A stretch of 64,000 nucleotides of DNA from LMUY01 sp965198565 (GTDB taxonomy: Bacteria; Pseudomonadota; Alphaproteobacteria; Acetobacterales; Acetobacteraceae): assembly GCA_965198565.1 (NCBI GenBank), contig OZ240665.1, positions 682,001-746,000 on the forward strand, in the 5' to 3' direction. The position numbers and the translations under genes are program-made. This document shows positions 45,522-54,416 of the stretch, in pieces. A model generated the notes under the pieces. The model was not told the origin of the DNA. It did no database searches and was given only the letters and a program-made list of their open reading frames with translations. The stretch's first letter is position 1. Each line of letters opens with the position of its first letter.

Positions 45522-45948
45522 GTCATTGCGAGCCGCCGCTTGGCGGCGCGGCAATCCAGGGTCGCGCGACCGGCGTCTGCCCGAGTTGCCGCTACAGCAA
45601 TGTGTCGTAGAGGTCCCTCCAAGTCGGGTTATCCGACTCGATGAGTGCCAGCTTGCGAGCCCTCGACCCGGCCTTGAGCTGTTTTTCGCGCGTGATCGCC
45701 GCGGTCATGTCGTTAGCCAGCTCGAAATAGACGAGGTGCTTGCAGCCGTATCGGCTGGTGAAGCCGGCAATGGCATTTGTCCGGTGTTCATAGACGCGTC
45801 TGACGAGGTCGGACGTGACGCCTACGTATATCGTGCCGTTGCGAGCGCTTGCCATGATGTAGACGGCAGGTTGGCGCATTGGCGTCTCACGGGCGAGGGC
45901 TGGGGGGACGCACTGGATTGCTTCGTCGCAAGGGCTCCTCGCAATGAC
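45522..45948. mobile_element. Family B element with internal GIY-YIG gene
   Basis: Left arm gtcattgcgagccgccgctt through gcggcaatccagg (45522-45561) and right arm ctggattgcttcgtcgcaag through ctcgcaatgac (45912-45948) match the two halves of the short family B copies at 25145 and 43443. Here the roughly 30-base centre is replaced by about 350 bases holding the GIY-YIG gene. This looks like an element that carries its own nuclease, with the short copies as its non-coding forms. Confidence 0.65.
45592..45879 (-). CDS. Small GIY-YIG nuclease (UPF0213/YhbQ-like)
   Basis: A 95-residue protein made of one GIY-YIG domain: VYIMASARNGTIYVGVTSDL holds both the GIY (here VYI) and YIG (here YVG) strands, RRVYEHRTN the catalytic Arg/His region, and KHLVYFELANDMTAAITREK the Glu that binds metal, then QLKAGSRARKLALIES. 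Such proteins are related to UvrC and homing nucleases and are present in many copies in some alphaproteobacteria. The gene lies inside a family B repeat, which may be the DNA it acts on. Confidence 0.88.
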   Translation of the reverse strand: MRQPAVYIMASARNGTIYVGVTSDLVRRVYEHRTNAIAGFTSRYGCKHLVYFELANDMTAAITREKQLKAGSRARKLALIESDNPTWRDLYDTLL

Positions 45949-45963
45949 GGGGCGGTCGCAAGG

Positions 45964-46860
45964 TCACCGCGTCGGGATTGGAACTTCGCCCGTGTAGTCG
46001 TAGAACCCGCGCCCGGTCTTGCGCCCCAGCCAACCCGCCTCGACATACTTCACCAGCAGCGGGCACGGGCGATACTTGCTGTCCGACAGCCCCTCGTACA
46101 GCACCTGCATGATCGACAAACACGTGTCCAAGCCGATCAGGTCGCCCAGCTCCAGCGGGCCCATCTTGTGGTTGGCGCCGAGCTTCAAGGCGCAGTCGAT
46201 GCCGGCGATGGTGCCCACGCCCTCATATAGCGCATACACCGCCTCGTTGATCATCGGCACCAGGATGCGGTTGACGATGAAGCCCGGATAATCCTCCGAC
46301 ACCGCAATGGTCTTGCCCAGGCGCTGCGCCAACCCTTGCACGGCCTGGAAGGTCGGCTCGGTGGTGGCGATGCCGCGGATGATCTCCACCAGGTTCATCA
46401 CCGGAACCGGGTTCATGAAGTGCATGCCGATGAACCGGTCGGGCCGGTCGGTGGCGGCGGCCAGGCGGGTGATCGAAATCGAGGAGGTATTGCTCGCCAC
46501 CAAGCAGCCGGGCGCCAGATGCGGCGTCAGGCCGCGGAAGATCGCGCGCTTGGTCTCCTCTTTTTCCGTCGCCGCCTCGACCACCATGTCGCAAGCGCCG
46601 AACCCGGTGAAATCCCCCACCGCCGTCACGCGCTGGAGCGCCGCCGCCTTGTCCGCCGCCGTCACCGCGCCTTTGGCCACTTGGCGATCGAGGTTCTTCT
46701 CCAAGGTCGCCATCGCCTTAGCCAACGCTTCCGGCTTGGCGTCCATCAGCCGCACCGAGAGCCCGGCCAGCGCGCAGACATGGGCGATGCCGTTGCCCAT
46801 CTGCCCGGCGCCGATCACGCCGATGGAGTTGATCGCCGGAACTGCTTCCGGGACAGACAT
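45964..46860 (-). CDS. 3-hydroxybutyryl-CoA dehydrogenase
   Basis: A 298-residue NAD(P)-dependent enzyme acting on 3-hydroxyacyl-CoA. It has the Rossmann motif IGVIGAGQMGNGIAHVCA, CDMVVEAATE, SNTSSISIT, the catalytic His in IGMHFMNPVPVM and FIVNRILVPMINEAV, ending GRGFYDYTG. It is the third gene of the minus-strand set etfB-etfA-hbd and overlaps the etfA stop (TGATG). ETF accepts electrons from acyl-CoA dehydrogenases, so the three genes together serve beta-oxidation or butyrate metabolism. Confidence 0.95.
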   Translation of the reverse strand: MSVPEAVPAINSIGVIGAGQMGNGIAHVCALAGLSVRLMDAKPEALAKAMATLEKNLDRQVAKGAVTAADKAAALQRVTAVGDFTGFGACDMVVEAATEKEETKRAIFRGLTPHLAPGCLVASNTSSISITRLAAATDRPDRFIGMHFMNPVPVMNLVEIIRGIATTEPTFQAVQGLAQRLGKTIAVSEDYPGFIVNRILVPMINEAVYALYEGVGTIAGIDCALKLGANHKMGPLELGDLIGLDTCLSIMQVLYEGLSDSKYRPCPLLVKYVEAGWLGRKTGRGFYDYTGEVPIPTR

Positions 46861-47795
46861 CAGGCCCGCTCCAACTCCGCCTGCAGCTCCGGCAAGGCCT
46901 TGAACAGGTCCGCCACCAGGCCGTAATCGGCCACCTGGAAGATCGGCGCCTCTTCATCCTTGTTGATGGCGACGATCACCTTGCTGTCCTTCATGCCGGC
47001 TAGGTGCTGGATGGCGCCGGAAATGCCGATGGCAAGGTAGAGATCCGGTGCCACGATCTTGCCGGTCTGCCCCACCTGGTAGTCGTTGGGAACGAACCCG
47101 GCGTCCACGGCGGCGCGCGAGGCGCCCACGGCCGCGCCCAGCTTGTCGGCGATCGGCTCGAGCAGCTTGAAGTTGTCGCCGCTCTGCATGCCGCGCCCGC
47201 CCGAGACCACGACCCGCGCCGCCGTGAGCTCGGGCCGCTCGGACTTGGACAGCTCGGCCGAGACGAACTTGGACGTGACCGACTCCGCCGTCACCGCCAC
47301 GTCCTCGATCGCCGCGGCGCCGCCCTCGATGGCCACCGGGTCGAACGAGGCGCCGCGCACCGTGATCACCTTGCGCGCGTCGGAGGACTTCACCGTCGCC
47401 ATCGCGTTGCCGGCATAGATCGGCCGGATGAAGGTGTCGGCATCCACCACGCCAGAGATGTCGCTGATGGGCTGCACGTCCAGGAACGCGGCCACGCGGG
47501 GCATCACGTTCTTGCCCGTGGCGGTGGAGGCGGCGAGCAGGTGGTCGTAGCTCGGGGCGAGCGCCACCAGCAGGTCCGCCAGCGGCTCGGCCAGGCTGTG
47601 CAGGTAGGCGGGCGAGTCGGCGCGCAGCACCTTGGCCACGCCGTCCAGCTTGGCCGCCGCGGCGCAGGCCGCGTCCACGTCCGACCCGGCGACCAGCACG
47701 TGCACCTCGCCCAGCTTGCGGGCGGCCGCCACCGCGCTGCGCGAGGGCTGCTTGATCTCACCGCCGTCGAAATCCAGCAGAACCAGCGTCGTCAT
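46860..47795 (-). CDS. etfA: Electron transfer flavoprotein subunit alpha
   Basis: A 311-residue FAD-binding subunit. N-terminal TLVLLDFDGGEIKQPSRSAV, middle VVVSGGRGMQSGDNFKLLEP, and the FAD site DLYLAIGISGAIQHLAGM near residue 255, with VPNDYQVGQTGKIVAP before it. It partners with EtfB to pass electrons from acyl-CoA dehydrogenases to ETF-ubiquinone oxidoreductase. Its ATG follows the etfB stop without a gap. Confidence 0.97.
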   Translation of the reverse strand: MTTLVLLDFDGGEIKQPSRSAVAAARKLGEVHVLVAGSDVDAACAAAAKLDGVAKVLRADSPAYLHSLAEPLADLLVALAPSYDHLLAASTATGKNVMPRVAAFLDVQPISDISGVVDADTFIRPIYAGNAMATVKSSDARKVITVRGASFDPVAIEGGAAAIEDVAVTAESVTSKFVSAELSKSERPELTAARVVVSGGRGMQSGDNFKLLEPIADKLGAAVGASRAAVDAGFVPNDYQVGQTGKIVAPDLYLAIGISGAIQHLAGMKDSKVIVAINKDEEAPIFQVADYGLVADLFKALPELQAELERA

Positions 47796-48545
47796 TCAGA
47801 TTACCTTGGCTTCCAGCTTGAGTTTGGCCACCAGCTCGCCGACCGACCCGACCTTTTGCCCGGCCTGCCGCTTCGGCGGCTCGGCCACGCTCACAAGCTG
47901 CAGCCGCGGCGCCGGGTCGACGCCGAGCGCGTCCGGCTTGATGGTCTCGATTGGCTTCTTGCGCGCCTTCATGATGTTCGGCAGCGAGGCGTAGCGCGGC
48001 TCGTTCAGGCGCAAATCCGCCGTGATCACCGCCGGCAGGCGCAGCTCCAGCGTCTCGAGCCCGCCATCCACCTCGCGGGTGACGGTGACGCTCTCGCCGC
48101 TCACCTCGATCTTGGAAGCGAAAGTGCCCTGCGGCCAGCCGAGCAGGGCCGCCAGCATCTGCCCGGTCGCGTTCATGTCGTCGTCGATCGCCTGCTTGCC
48201 CATCACCACCAGGCCGGGCTGCTCCTTGTCCACCAGCGCCTTCAGCAGCTTGGCCACCGCGAGCGGCTGCAGCTCGACATCGGTCTCCACCAGGATGCCG
48301 CGGTCGATCCCCATCGCCAGGGCGGTGCGGATGGTGTCGGTGCAGCCGGTCACCCCCATCGACACCGCGATCGTCTCGGTCGCGACGCCTTTTTCCTTCA
48401 GCCGGATCGCCTCTTCCACCGCGATCTCGTCGAACGGGTTCATCGAGAGCTTCAGCCCGGCGATGTCCACGCCCGACCCGTCCGATTTCACCCGGATCTT
48501 GGCGTTGTAGTCGACCACTCGCTTGACTGGGACAAGAACCTTCAT
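47796..48545 (-). CDS. etfB: Electron transfer flavoprotein subunit beta
   Basis: A 249-residue subunit that binds AMP. It begins MKVLVPVKRVVDYNAKIRV, has LKLSMNPFDEIAVEEAIRLK, GKQAIDDDMNATGQMLAALL (a family signature), VTREVDGGLETLELRLPAV and NIMKARKKPIE. The ATG at 48545 gives the normal N-terminus; an in-frame extension upstream to 48626 has no family support. First gene of the etfB-etfA-hbd operon. Confidence 0.97.
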   Translation of the reverse strand: MKVLVPVKRVVDYNAKIRVKSDGSGVDIAGLKLSMNPFDEIAVEEAIRLKEKGVATETIAVSMGVTGCTDTIRTALAMGIDRGILVETDVELQPLAVAKLLKALVDKEQPGLVVMGKQAIDDDMNATGQMLAALLGWPQGTFASKIEVSGESVTVTREVDGGLETLELRLPAVITADLRLNEPRYASLPNIMKARKKPIETIKPDALGVDPAPRLQLVSVAEPPKRQAGQKVGSVGELVAKLKLEAKVI

Positions 48546-48693
48546 GGTCGCTCTGCTGTTGCTACGGCGTTGACGCGGGCGACGGTGAGAACGCAGCAGG
48601 CAAGCCGAAAGATGCCGCAGAAGCACGCCATATTGCCGCGGACTCGAGACGCGGCCAGACCTTAGGAGCGGGGTTGTCGCAGGTCAAACCAGC

Positions 48694-48888
48694 TCAGCTC
48701 CGCAGCAGATGCAGCAACAGCACGAACAGCAGCAGCGTGCCCGCCTGCAGCAACACCCGCCATTGCATGAGCTTGTTGGAGCGCCGCGGGTCTCCACCGC
48801 CCCGCACCAGCCCAATGAGCCCGGCGAACAGCACGCCCACGGTCGCCAGCATCAACCCGACCACAAGCACGATCAGAACGATCTTCAT
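48694..48888 (-). CDS. HIG1-type twin-transmembrane protein
   Basis: A 64-residue protein of two TM helices (KIVLIVLVVGLMLATVGVLF and LLQAGTLLLFVLLLHLL) joined by the loop GGDPRRSNKLMQWR, the conserved HIG1 loop. In mitochondria and some alphaproteobacteria such proteins help assemble or tune cytochrome oxidase. The gene is alone on the minus strand, divergent from the MscS gene. Confidence 0.85.
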   Translation of the reverse strand: MKIVLIVLVVGLMLATVGVLFAGLIGLVRGGGDPRRSNKLMQWRVLLQAGTLLLFVLLLHLLRS

Positions 48889-48979
48889 CCCGCCAATCTA
48901 GGCGAAGTCGACAAAATGTGCAGCCTCCCCCGTAGCGGCTTTGGTTGACAGGCGGGTGCCTGGGCGGGACGACACGGCT

Positions 48980-51370
48980 ATGCGATCGATATGCCTCATC
49001 CTGGCGGCCCTGCTCGCACTGTGCTGCGCCTCTCCGGCTGGCGCCCAAGGCCAAGCAGCGGCCCAAGCAGCGGCGCCGTCTGCCGCCACACCAGCCACTA
49101 CCCTCACCCCAGCCCAGGCGCAGGCCGTGCTGGACGTGCTGCAGGACGACAAGAAACGCGCCCAGTTCGTGGGCGTGCTGCAGAGCATGATCCATGCCGT
49201 CCCTGCCGTGGCGCCGCGCTCCGCGCTTCCGCTGGCCGCCAACAGCGTGGGCGCCCAATTGCTGGTCGAGGGCGAGACCTGGGCCACCCGCAGCGCCAAC
49301 CAGCTCCGCGCGGGCATCATCGCCATCGCCGGGCTGCCGCAAATCTGGGGCTGGGTCTCCGAGACGGTGCGAAGCCCGGCCGCCCTGGCCGAATTGGCCG
49401 ACGCGCTGTGGAAGCTCGCCTTGGTGGTGGCCGGAGCGCTGGCCGCGGAATGGGTCACCCAACGCCTGCTCGCCGGCACCCGCCGCCTACTGGAGACGCG
49501 CGTGCCTCTGGACACGTCGGCGGCTGACGAAGCAGACGATCCGCCGGAGCCTGGCCCCGGGGCCGAGCCCAGCCCCGAGGACGCCACGAGCGGCCACCGT
49601 CACCGGCTCAGCTTCGCGTGGCGCCTGCTGCGACGGTTGCCGTTCGTGCTGCTCGCGCTGCTGATCGACCTGGTCCCGGTCGCCGTGTTCGCCACCGTGG
49701 GCAACACGCTGCTCGCCTTGCCGCTCGACATCACCGGCAACGACCGCTTGGTCGTGGGCGCCGTGGTGGACGCCTACGTAATCTGCCGCATCATCCTATG
49801 CCTCACCCGTGCCATCGTGGCGCCTGGGCTGCCGAGCATGCGGCTGGTGCGCTGCAGCGACAACACTGCCCGCTACATCATGCATTGGGTGCGCCGGGTC
49901 AGCACGGTGGCGGTCGGCGGCTATGCGGCGGCCGAGGTGGCGCTCTTGTTCGGCCTCTCCCAGGCGGCGCATGACGTGCTGATCAAGCTGGTGGCCTTGG
50001 TCGTGCACATCATGCTGGTGATCATCGTGCTGCAAATCCGCCACGGCGTGGCGAAGCGGCTGCGGGCCCGGCACAATGCCACCGGCGTGATCGCCAGCAT
50101 GCAGAACCACCTGGCGCAACGCTGGCACATCATCGCGATCTTCTACATCGTGGCGCTCTGGCTGGTTGCGGCGTTGGAAATCCGCGACGGCTATACCCGC
50201 CTGCTGCATTTCTTCGTCGTGACCTCCAGCACGCTGATCATGGCGCGGCTGGCCGGCATCGTCGTGCTCGGCACGCTCGACCGCAGCCTGCGTGCCGACG
50301 CCGGGACGGTCAGCCAATACTCCGCCATCGAGCAGCGCATCAGCCAGTACTATCCCATCATCCGCGCCTCGTTGCTCGGGCTGATCTTCGCCGCCACCGG
50401 CGTGATGCTGCTGGAAGCCTGGGGGTTCAGCCCGGTCACCTGGTTCAGCGTGGGCCAGTTGGGCGCCCGCCTGGTGAGCGCGCTGCTCACCTCGGTGGTG
50501 ACGGTGGTGGTGGCCATCATCGTGTGGGAAACCGCCAACGCCGCGGTGGAGGGCAAGGTCGCGTCGCTGGCGCGTGCGGCGCAAACCGCCCGCGCCGCCC
50601 GGCTGCGCACCCTGCTGCCGATGCTGCGCACCACCCTGCTGGTGACGCTGGTGATCATCGCCGGGCTGATCGTGCTGAGCCAGATCGGCGTGAACATCGC
50701 GCCGCTGCTCGCCGGCGCCGGCGTGCTGGGCGTGGCGATCGGCTTCGGCAGCCAGAAACTGGTGCAGGACCTGATCACGGGCCTGTTCCTGCTGCTCGAG
50801 AACACCATGCAGGTGGGCGACGTGGTCACTCTCGCCGGGCTCACCGGCACGGTGGAATACCTCTCCATCCGCACCATCCGGCTGCGCGCGCTGGACGGCT
50901 CGATGCACATCATCCCGTTCTCCTCCGTCACCACCGTGACCAACCAGACGCGCGATTTCGCCTATGCGCTGGTGGACCTGCCGATCGGGCTGGACGAGGA
51001 GCCCGACCGGGTGGGCAAGCTGCTGAGCGACCTGGTGCGCAGCATGCGCAGCGAGCCGCGTTGGCAGGATTCGATCACGGCCGACCTCGAGGTGATGGGC
51101 GTCTATGCCTTCACCGACACCAACTGGACGATGCGGGTGCGCATCCGCACCCTGCCGTCGCAGCGCTGGGCGGTGAACCGCGAGTTCAATCGCCGGGTGA
51201 AATACTGCTTTGACCAAAACGCGGTGCAGAGTCCGATCACCTCCTATAGAGTGCAGGGCTGGCTGCCGCCGGGCTCGGAACGCCCGATCCCGAAGCCAGA
51301 GCCGCCGCTTCCGCCGGTGGAAGCCCGCCCGCTACCGCGTCAAACTCCCCTGCAGGACGCTGCCCAATGA
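48980..51370 (+). CDS. MscS-family mechanosensitive channel, large form
   Basis: A 796-residue inner-membrane protein. Signal peptide (SICLILAALLALCCASPAGA), a periplasmic N-terminal part, about nine or more TM segments, then the MscS pore and beta domain: GAGVLGVAIGFGSQKLVQDL, LITGLFLLLENTMQVGDVV and RTIRLRALDGSMHIIPFSSV. It is of the large YbdG/MscM-like size rather than the short MscS. It should open under osmotic down-shock. The stop overlaps the next gene by 4 bases. The ATG at 48980 was chosen for the signal peptide. Confidence 0.92.
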   Translation: MRSICLILAALLALCCASPAGAQGQAAAQAAAPSAATPATTLTPAQAQAVLDVLQDDKKRAQFVGVLQSMIHAVPAVAPRSALPLAANSVGAQLLVEGETWATRSANQLRAGIIAIAGLPQIWGWVSETVRSPAALAELADALWKLALVVAGALAAEWVTQRLLAGTRRLLETRVPLDTSAADEADDPPEPGPGAEPSPEDATSGHRHRLSFAWRLLRRLPFVLLALLIDLVPVAVFATVGNTLLALPLDITGNDRLVVGAVVDAYVICRIILCLTRAIVAPGLPSMRLVRCSDNTARYIMHWVRRVSTVAVGGYAAAEVALLFGLSQAAHDVLIKLVALVVHIMLVIIVLQIRHGVAKRLRARHNATGVIASMQNHLAQRWHIIAIFYIVALWLVAALEIRDGYTRLLHFFVVTSSTLIMARLAGIVVLGTLDRSLRADAGTVSQYSAIEQRISQYYPIIRASLLGLIFAATGVMLLEAWGFSPVTWFSVGQLGARLVSALLTSVVTVVVAIIVWETANAAVEGKVASLARAAQTARAARLRTLLPMLRTTLLVTLVIIAGLIVLSQIGVNIAPLLAGAGVLGVAIGFGSQKLVQDLITGLFLLLENTMQVGDVVTLAGLTGTVEYLSIRTIRLRALDGSMHIIPFSSVTTVTNQTRDFAYALVDLPIGLDEEPDRVGKLLSDLVRSMRSEPRWQDSITADLEVMGVYAFTDTNWTMRVRIRTLPSQRWAVNREFNRRVKYCFDQNAVQSPITSYRVQGWLPPGSERPIPKPEPPLPPVEARPLPRQTPLQDAAQ

Positions 51371-52092
51371 CCGACCCGGTTGCCGCCCGCCCCACCATCC
51401 CCGCCCTGATCGCACGCGACGGGTTCGCCTTCGTGCACGATGCCGAGATGCGCGGCGTGCTGGAGTCGGCGGGGCTCGCCGACTGGGAGGAGTTTGCCGC
51501 GAGCTGGGACGATCTCGGGCTCGACACCTACATGGCCGATGGCGGCCGCTACCGCCGGCGCCGCCACGCCACCTTCGCCGCGCGGCCCGGCGGCATCACG
51601 CGGCTGCCGGCGCGGCCGCATTATCAGAGCCGCGACTACAACCTGCTCAATGGCGGCGTGGAGCGCTGGTTCGAGCCGGTGACGGAGGCGGTGGAGCGGA
51701 TGCCCGCCTTCACCGCCATCCTGCGCACCTGCCAGCGCGTGTTCGGCGCGCTCTCCCCCGGCGTGCCGGACTGGGAGGTGGAGGTGCACCAGTTCCGCAT
51801 CGAGGCGCAACCCGGCCTGGCCGGCCGCCCGACCCCCGAGGGCATGCACCGGGACGGCGTGGACTGGGTGCTGGTGCTGATGGTGCGGCGGGAGAACGTG
51901 GCCAGCGGCGAGACCACCATCCACGACGACGACCGCGGCCTGCTCGGTTCCTTCACGCTCACCCGCCCGATGGACGCAGCCTGGGTGGATGACCACCGGG
52001 TCTATCATGGCGTCACGCCCGTGGAACCCCGCGAGGCGGGCCGCCCCGCGTTCCGCGACGTGCTGGTGGTGACGTTCAAGAAGGCGGGTTAG
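51367..52092 (+). CDS. 2OG-Fe dioxygenase family protein (IDO / amino acid hydroxylase-like)
   Basis: A 241-residue protein of the 2OG-Fe_Oxy_2 group. The iron ligands are readable as His-x-Asp in GMHRDGVDWVLVLMV and the distal His in DDHRVYHGVTPV; RENVASGETTIHDDD follows the family pattern seen in L-isoleucine 4-hydroxylase. These enzymes hydroxylate free amino acids with 2-oxoglutarate and O2. The particular substrate is not known. The start codon overlaps the mscS stop (ATGA), so expression is coupled to the channel. Confidence 0.85.
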   Translation: MTDPVAARPTIPALIARDGFAFVHDAEMRGVLESAGLADWEEFAASWDDLGLDTYMADGGRYRRRRHATFAARPGGITRLPARPHYQSRDYNLLNGGVERWFEPVTEAVERMPAFTAILRTCQRVFGALSPGVPDWEVEVHQFRIEAQPGLAGRPTPEGMHRDGVDWVLVLMVRRENVASGETTIHDDDRGLLGSFTLTRPMDAAWVDDHRVYHGVTPVEPREAGRPAFRDVLVVTFKKAG

Positions 52093-52101
52093 CGTGCTTT
52101 G

Positions 52102-52141
52102 CTCCCTCTCCCGCCGGCGGGAGAGGGCTGGGGTGAGGGTG
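52102..52141. repeat. Family A intergenic repeat, copy 5 (left half only)
   Basis: ctccctctcccgccggcggg continues gagagggctggggtgagggt; the matching right half is missing. It follows the dioxygenase gene by 10 bases. The rest of the gap to 52259 shows nothing. Confidence 0.75.
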
Positions 52142-52259
52142 GCCGCGTCCAACACAAGCTCGGCAGCCCTTGCTTCCCCAACCGATTGCGCCAAATTAGG
52201 GCATCCTGGACCGCGGCGGTACGCTTTCCGTCGCCCCGCATACAGAAGGTTTGCCACCC

Positions 52260-52817
52260 ATGTTCATCGAGACCGAAGGCACGCCCAACCCCGCCACGCT
52301 GAAGTTCCTGCCTGGCTGCGACGTGATGGGGGCCGCCACCGCCGATTTCGCCACCGCCAGCGCCGCCGAGCATTCCCCGCTCGCCGGCTCCCTGTTCCAG
52401 CTCCCGGGCGTGGCGCGCGTGTTCCTGGGCGGCGACTTCATCACCGTCACCAAGTCCGACCTGGCGGATTGGGCCGAGCTGCGCCCCGAGGTGCTGGGCG
52501 CCATCATGGAGCATTTCGTCTCCGGCCGCCCGGTGATGAACCAGGCCAGCGACATCCTTGACGAGGACGTGGCGCCCGAGGATCGCGAGATCGTGGAGCA
52601 GATCAAGGAACTGCTCGACACCCGGGTGCGCCCGGCAGTGGCCAGCGACGGCGGCGACATCGTGTTCCGCGGCTATCGCGAGGGCGTGGTGATGCTGCAC
52701 ATGCAGGGCGCCTGCTCCGGCTGCCCGTCTTCGTCGGCCACGCTCAAGCACGGCATCGAGAACATGCTGCGCCACTACGTGCCGGAAGTGATCTCGGTGC
52801 AGCAAGTCGGCCTGTAG
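52260..52817 (+). CDS. NifU-family Fe-S cluster carrier (Nfu)
   Basis: A 185-residue protein with an N-terminal Nfu domain (MFIETEGTPNPATLKFLPG, PLAGSLFQLPGVARVFLGGD) and a C-terminal NifU domain with the cluster-binding CxxC in MQGACSGCPSSSATLKHGIE. It hands a [4Fe-4S] cluster to client enzymes. The ATG 52260 is 11 bases from an AGAAGG site; a TTG at 52251 would leave too short a gap. Confidence 0.95.
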   Translation: MFIETEGTPNPATLKFLPGCDVMGAATADFATASAAEHSPLAGSLFQLPGVARVFLGGDFITVTKSDLADWAELRPEVLGAIMEHFVSGRPVMNQASDILDEDVAPEDREIVEQIKELLDTRVRPAVASDGGDIVFRGYREGVVMLHMQGACSGCPSSSATLKHGIENMLRHYVPEVISVQQVGL

Positions 52818-52823
52818 GCGGCA

Positions 52824-53420
52824 GTGGAGAGCACGACGCCGCTCGACGCAGCCGCGCGGGAGGCGCTGTTCCTGGCGGCGCGCACGCACTATCACTGGCT
52901 GCCCAACTTGGTAAACGACGACCAGTTGCGGGATTTGTACGACCTGCTCAGCAAGGGGCCGACCTCGGCCAACTGCTCGCCGGCGCGCTTCCTGTTCCTG
53001 CGCAGCCAGGACGCCAAGGAGCGGCTGAAGCCCGCACTGTCGGCCGGCAATGTGGACAAGACCATGTCCGCCCCCGTGGTCGCGGTGGTGGCGCATGACC
53101 CGCAGTTTTTCGAGTTGCTGCCCAAGCTGTTTCCGCACACCGACGCCCGCGCCTGGTTCGCCGGCAACGAGGCGCTGGCGAGCGAGACCGCCTTCCGCAA
53201 CGGCACCTTGCAAGGCGGCTACCTGATCCTGGCGGCCCGGATGAAGGGACTGGATTGCGGCCCGATGAGCGGCTTCGACAATCGCCGGGTTGACGAGATC
53301 TTCTTCGCCAGCAGCGGCTGGAAGTCCAATTTCCTGGTCAACATCGGCTACGGCGACCCGGCGCACCTGCACCCGCGCTCGCCCCGGCTGGAGTTCGACG
53401 AAGCCTGCCTGCTGCTGTAG
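52824..53420 (+). CDS. rutE: Malonic semialdehyde reductase-type nitroreductase
   Basis: A 198-residue FMN enzyme of the nitroreductase fold. The RutE-like segments are LYDLLSKGPTSANCSPARF, AWFAGNEALASETAFRNGTL, QGGYLILAARMKGLDCGPMS and SNFLVNIGYGD. RutE reduces malonic semialdehyde in uracil breakdown; no other rut gene is in the window, so the name follows the sequence type and the real role may be broader. It starts at GTG 52824, six bases after nfu. Confidence 0.8.
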   Translation: MESTTPLDAAAREALFLAARTHYHWLPNLVNDDQLRDLYDLLSKGPTSANCSPARFLFLRSQDAKERLKPALSAGNVDKTMSAPVVAVVAHDPQFFELLPKLFPHTDARAWFAGNEALASETAFRNGTLQGGYLILAARMKGLDCGPMSGFDNRRVDEIFFASSGWKSNFLVNIGYGDPAHLHPRSPRLEFDEACLLL

Positions 53421-53521
53421 TTTGTGCGGGGCTCCTCATCGCGCGGTGGCAAATTGCTTGCGAATGGGTGCAGCCGTTCCCACACTGAACCGCGTTCCAG
53501 GCATGCCGCAAAGATACCCGC

Positions 53522-53749
53522 ATGAGCACCTCCAGCAGCGATATCCCTCTCGACATCCGCATCCAGCGCATGCTGGCAGAGAGCGATAAGTTCGTCGCCG
53601 AGCAGCGCAAGCTCATGGCCGAGAGCGCCAAGTTGGAAGCCGAGCGGTCGAAGTATCGTCTGGATAGCTGGCTGGCCCCTTGGCTTGCCATCGTCGGCCT
53701 CATTGGCGGCGTCATCACGGTTTTGCATGCCGCCGGCTTGATCCGCTGA
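53522..53749 (+). CDS. Small single-TM coiled-coil protein
   Basis: A 75-residue protein. Residues 12-45 form a charged helix (MLAESDKFVAEQRKLMAES, KLEAERSKYRLD) and the C-terminus is one TM helix (LAPWLAIVGLIGGVITVLHA). No named family; similar short helix-plus-anchor proteins are common and often annotated as hypothetical. It lies 100 bases before tsaB. Confidence 0.65.
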   Translation: MSTSSSDIPLDIRIQRMLAESDKFVAEQRKLMAESAKLEAERSKYRLDSWLAPWLAIVGLIGGVITVLHAAGLIR

Positions 53750-53780
53750 GCCCACAGCGTCGCGGATCGGTGATCTAGCC

Positions 53781-54416
53781 GTGCGCGTCCTTGCTTTGGA
53801 CGCAGCCCTTGGACCGTGCTCCGTGGCCCTGCTCGATGGGCAGACCTGCCTTGCCGAACAGCACGGCGACGGACGCGACGGCCTGAAGCAACTCCCTGCC
53901 ATCACGCAGGCCCTGGTGGGCGCCGGGTCGCTCGATGCGGTGGCCGTCACGGTCGGGCCCGGCAGCTTCACCGGGCTGCGCACCGCCATCGCGCTGGCGC
54001 AAGGCGTCGCACTCGGGCGTGGCATCCCCGTGGTGGGCGTCACCGTCGCCGAGGCGCTCGCCGAAGGCGTGTTCCTGCCGGCGGGCAGCGAGCTGTGGGT
54101 CACGCTGGACACGCGGCGCGGCCGGATTTTCCTCGTCCGCCATGGCGGTTTGAGCGTGATCGGCCTTGGCGAACTGCCCCGCCCAGACCGCGCCCTGGTG
54201 GTGGCGGGGGATGCGGCCGTCGCTACGCTCGAGCGGCTGGGCAGCATGGGGTGCACCGCCGTCTCACTCGGCCCGGAGGCGGTCTCGGTCCTGCAAGTCG
54301 GGCGAGTCGGGCTGCGCCGCTTGGCTGGCGAACTGCCGCCCTGCCCCGCCCAGCCGCTCTACGCCGAAGCGCCGCAAGCCCGGGTGGCAACCGGCTTGCG
54401 CCCCGCCCCGGCGTGA
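53781..54416 (+). CDS. tsaB: tRNA threonylcarbamoyladenosine biosynthesis protein TsaB
   Basis: A 211-residue ASKHA-fold protein. The N-terminal VLALDAALGPCSVALLDG and the family signature VTVGPGSFTGLRTAIALAQG are clear. TsaB holds TsaD and TsaE together for t6A37 synthesis on ANN-reading tRNAs. The C-terminus is short but within range. It starts at GTG 53781 and its stop overlaps the rimI start (GTGA), the usual tsaB-rimI pairing. Confidence 0.93.
   Translation: MRVLALDAALGPCSVALLDGQTCLAEQHGDGRDGLKQLPAITQALVGAGSLDAVAVTVGPGSFTGLRTAIALAQGVALGRGIPVVGVTVAEALAEGVFLPAGSELWVTLDTRRGRIFLVRHGGLSVIGLGELPRPDRALVVAGDAAVATLERLGSMGCTAVSLGPEAVSVLQVGRVGLRRLAGELPPCPAQPLYAEAPQARVATGLRPAPA

Noticed and set aside
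48546..48626. N-terminal extension of etfB
   Set aside because: The residues before MKVLVPVKRV are not conserved in EtfB, and the ATG at 48545 fits the family start.
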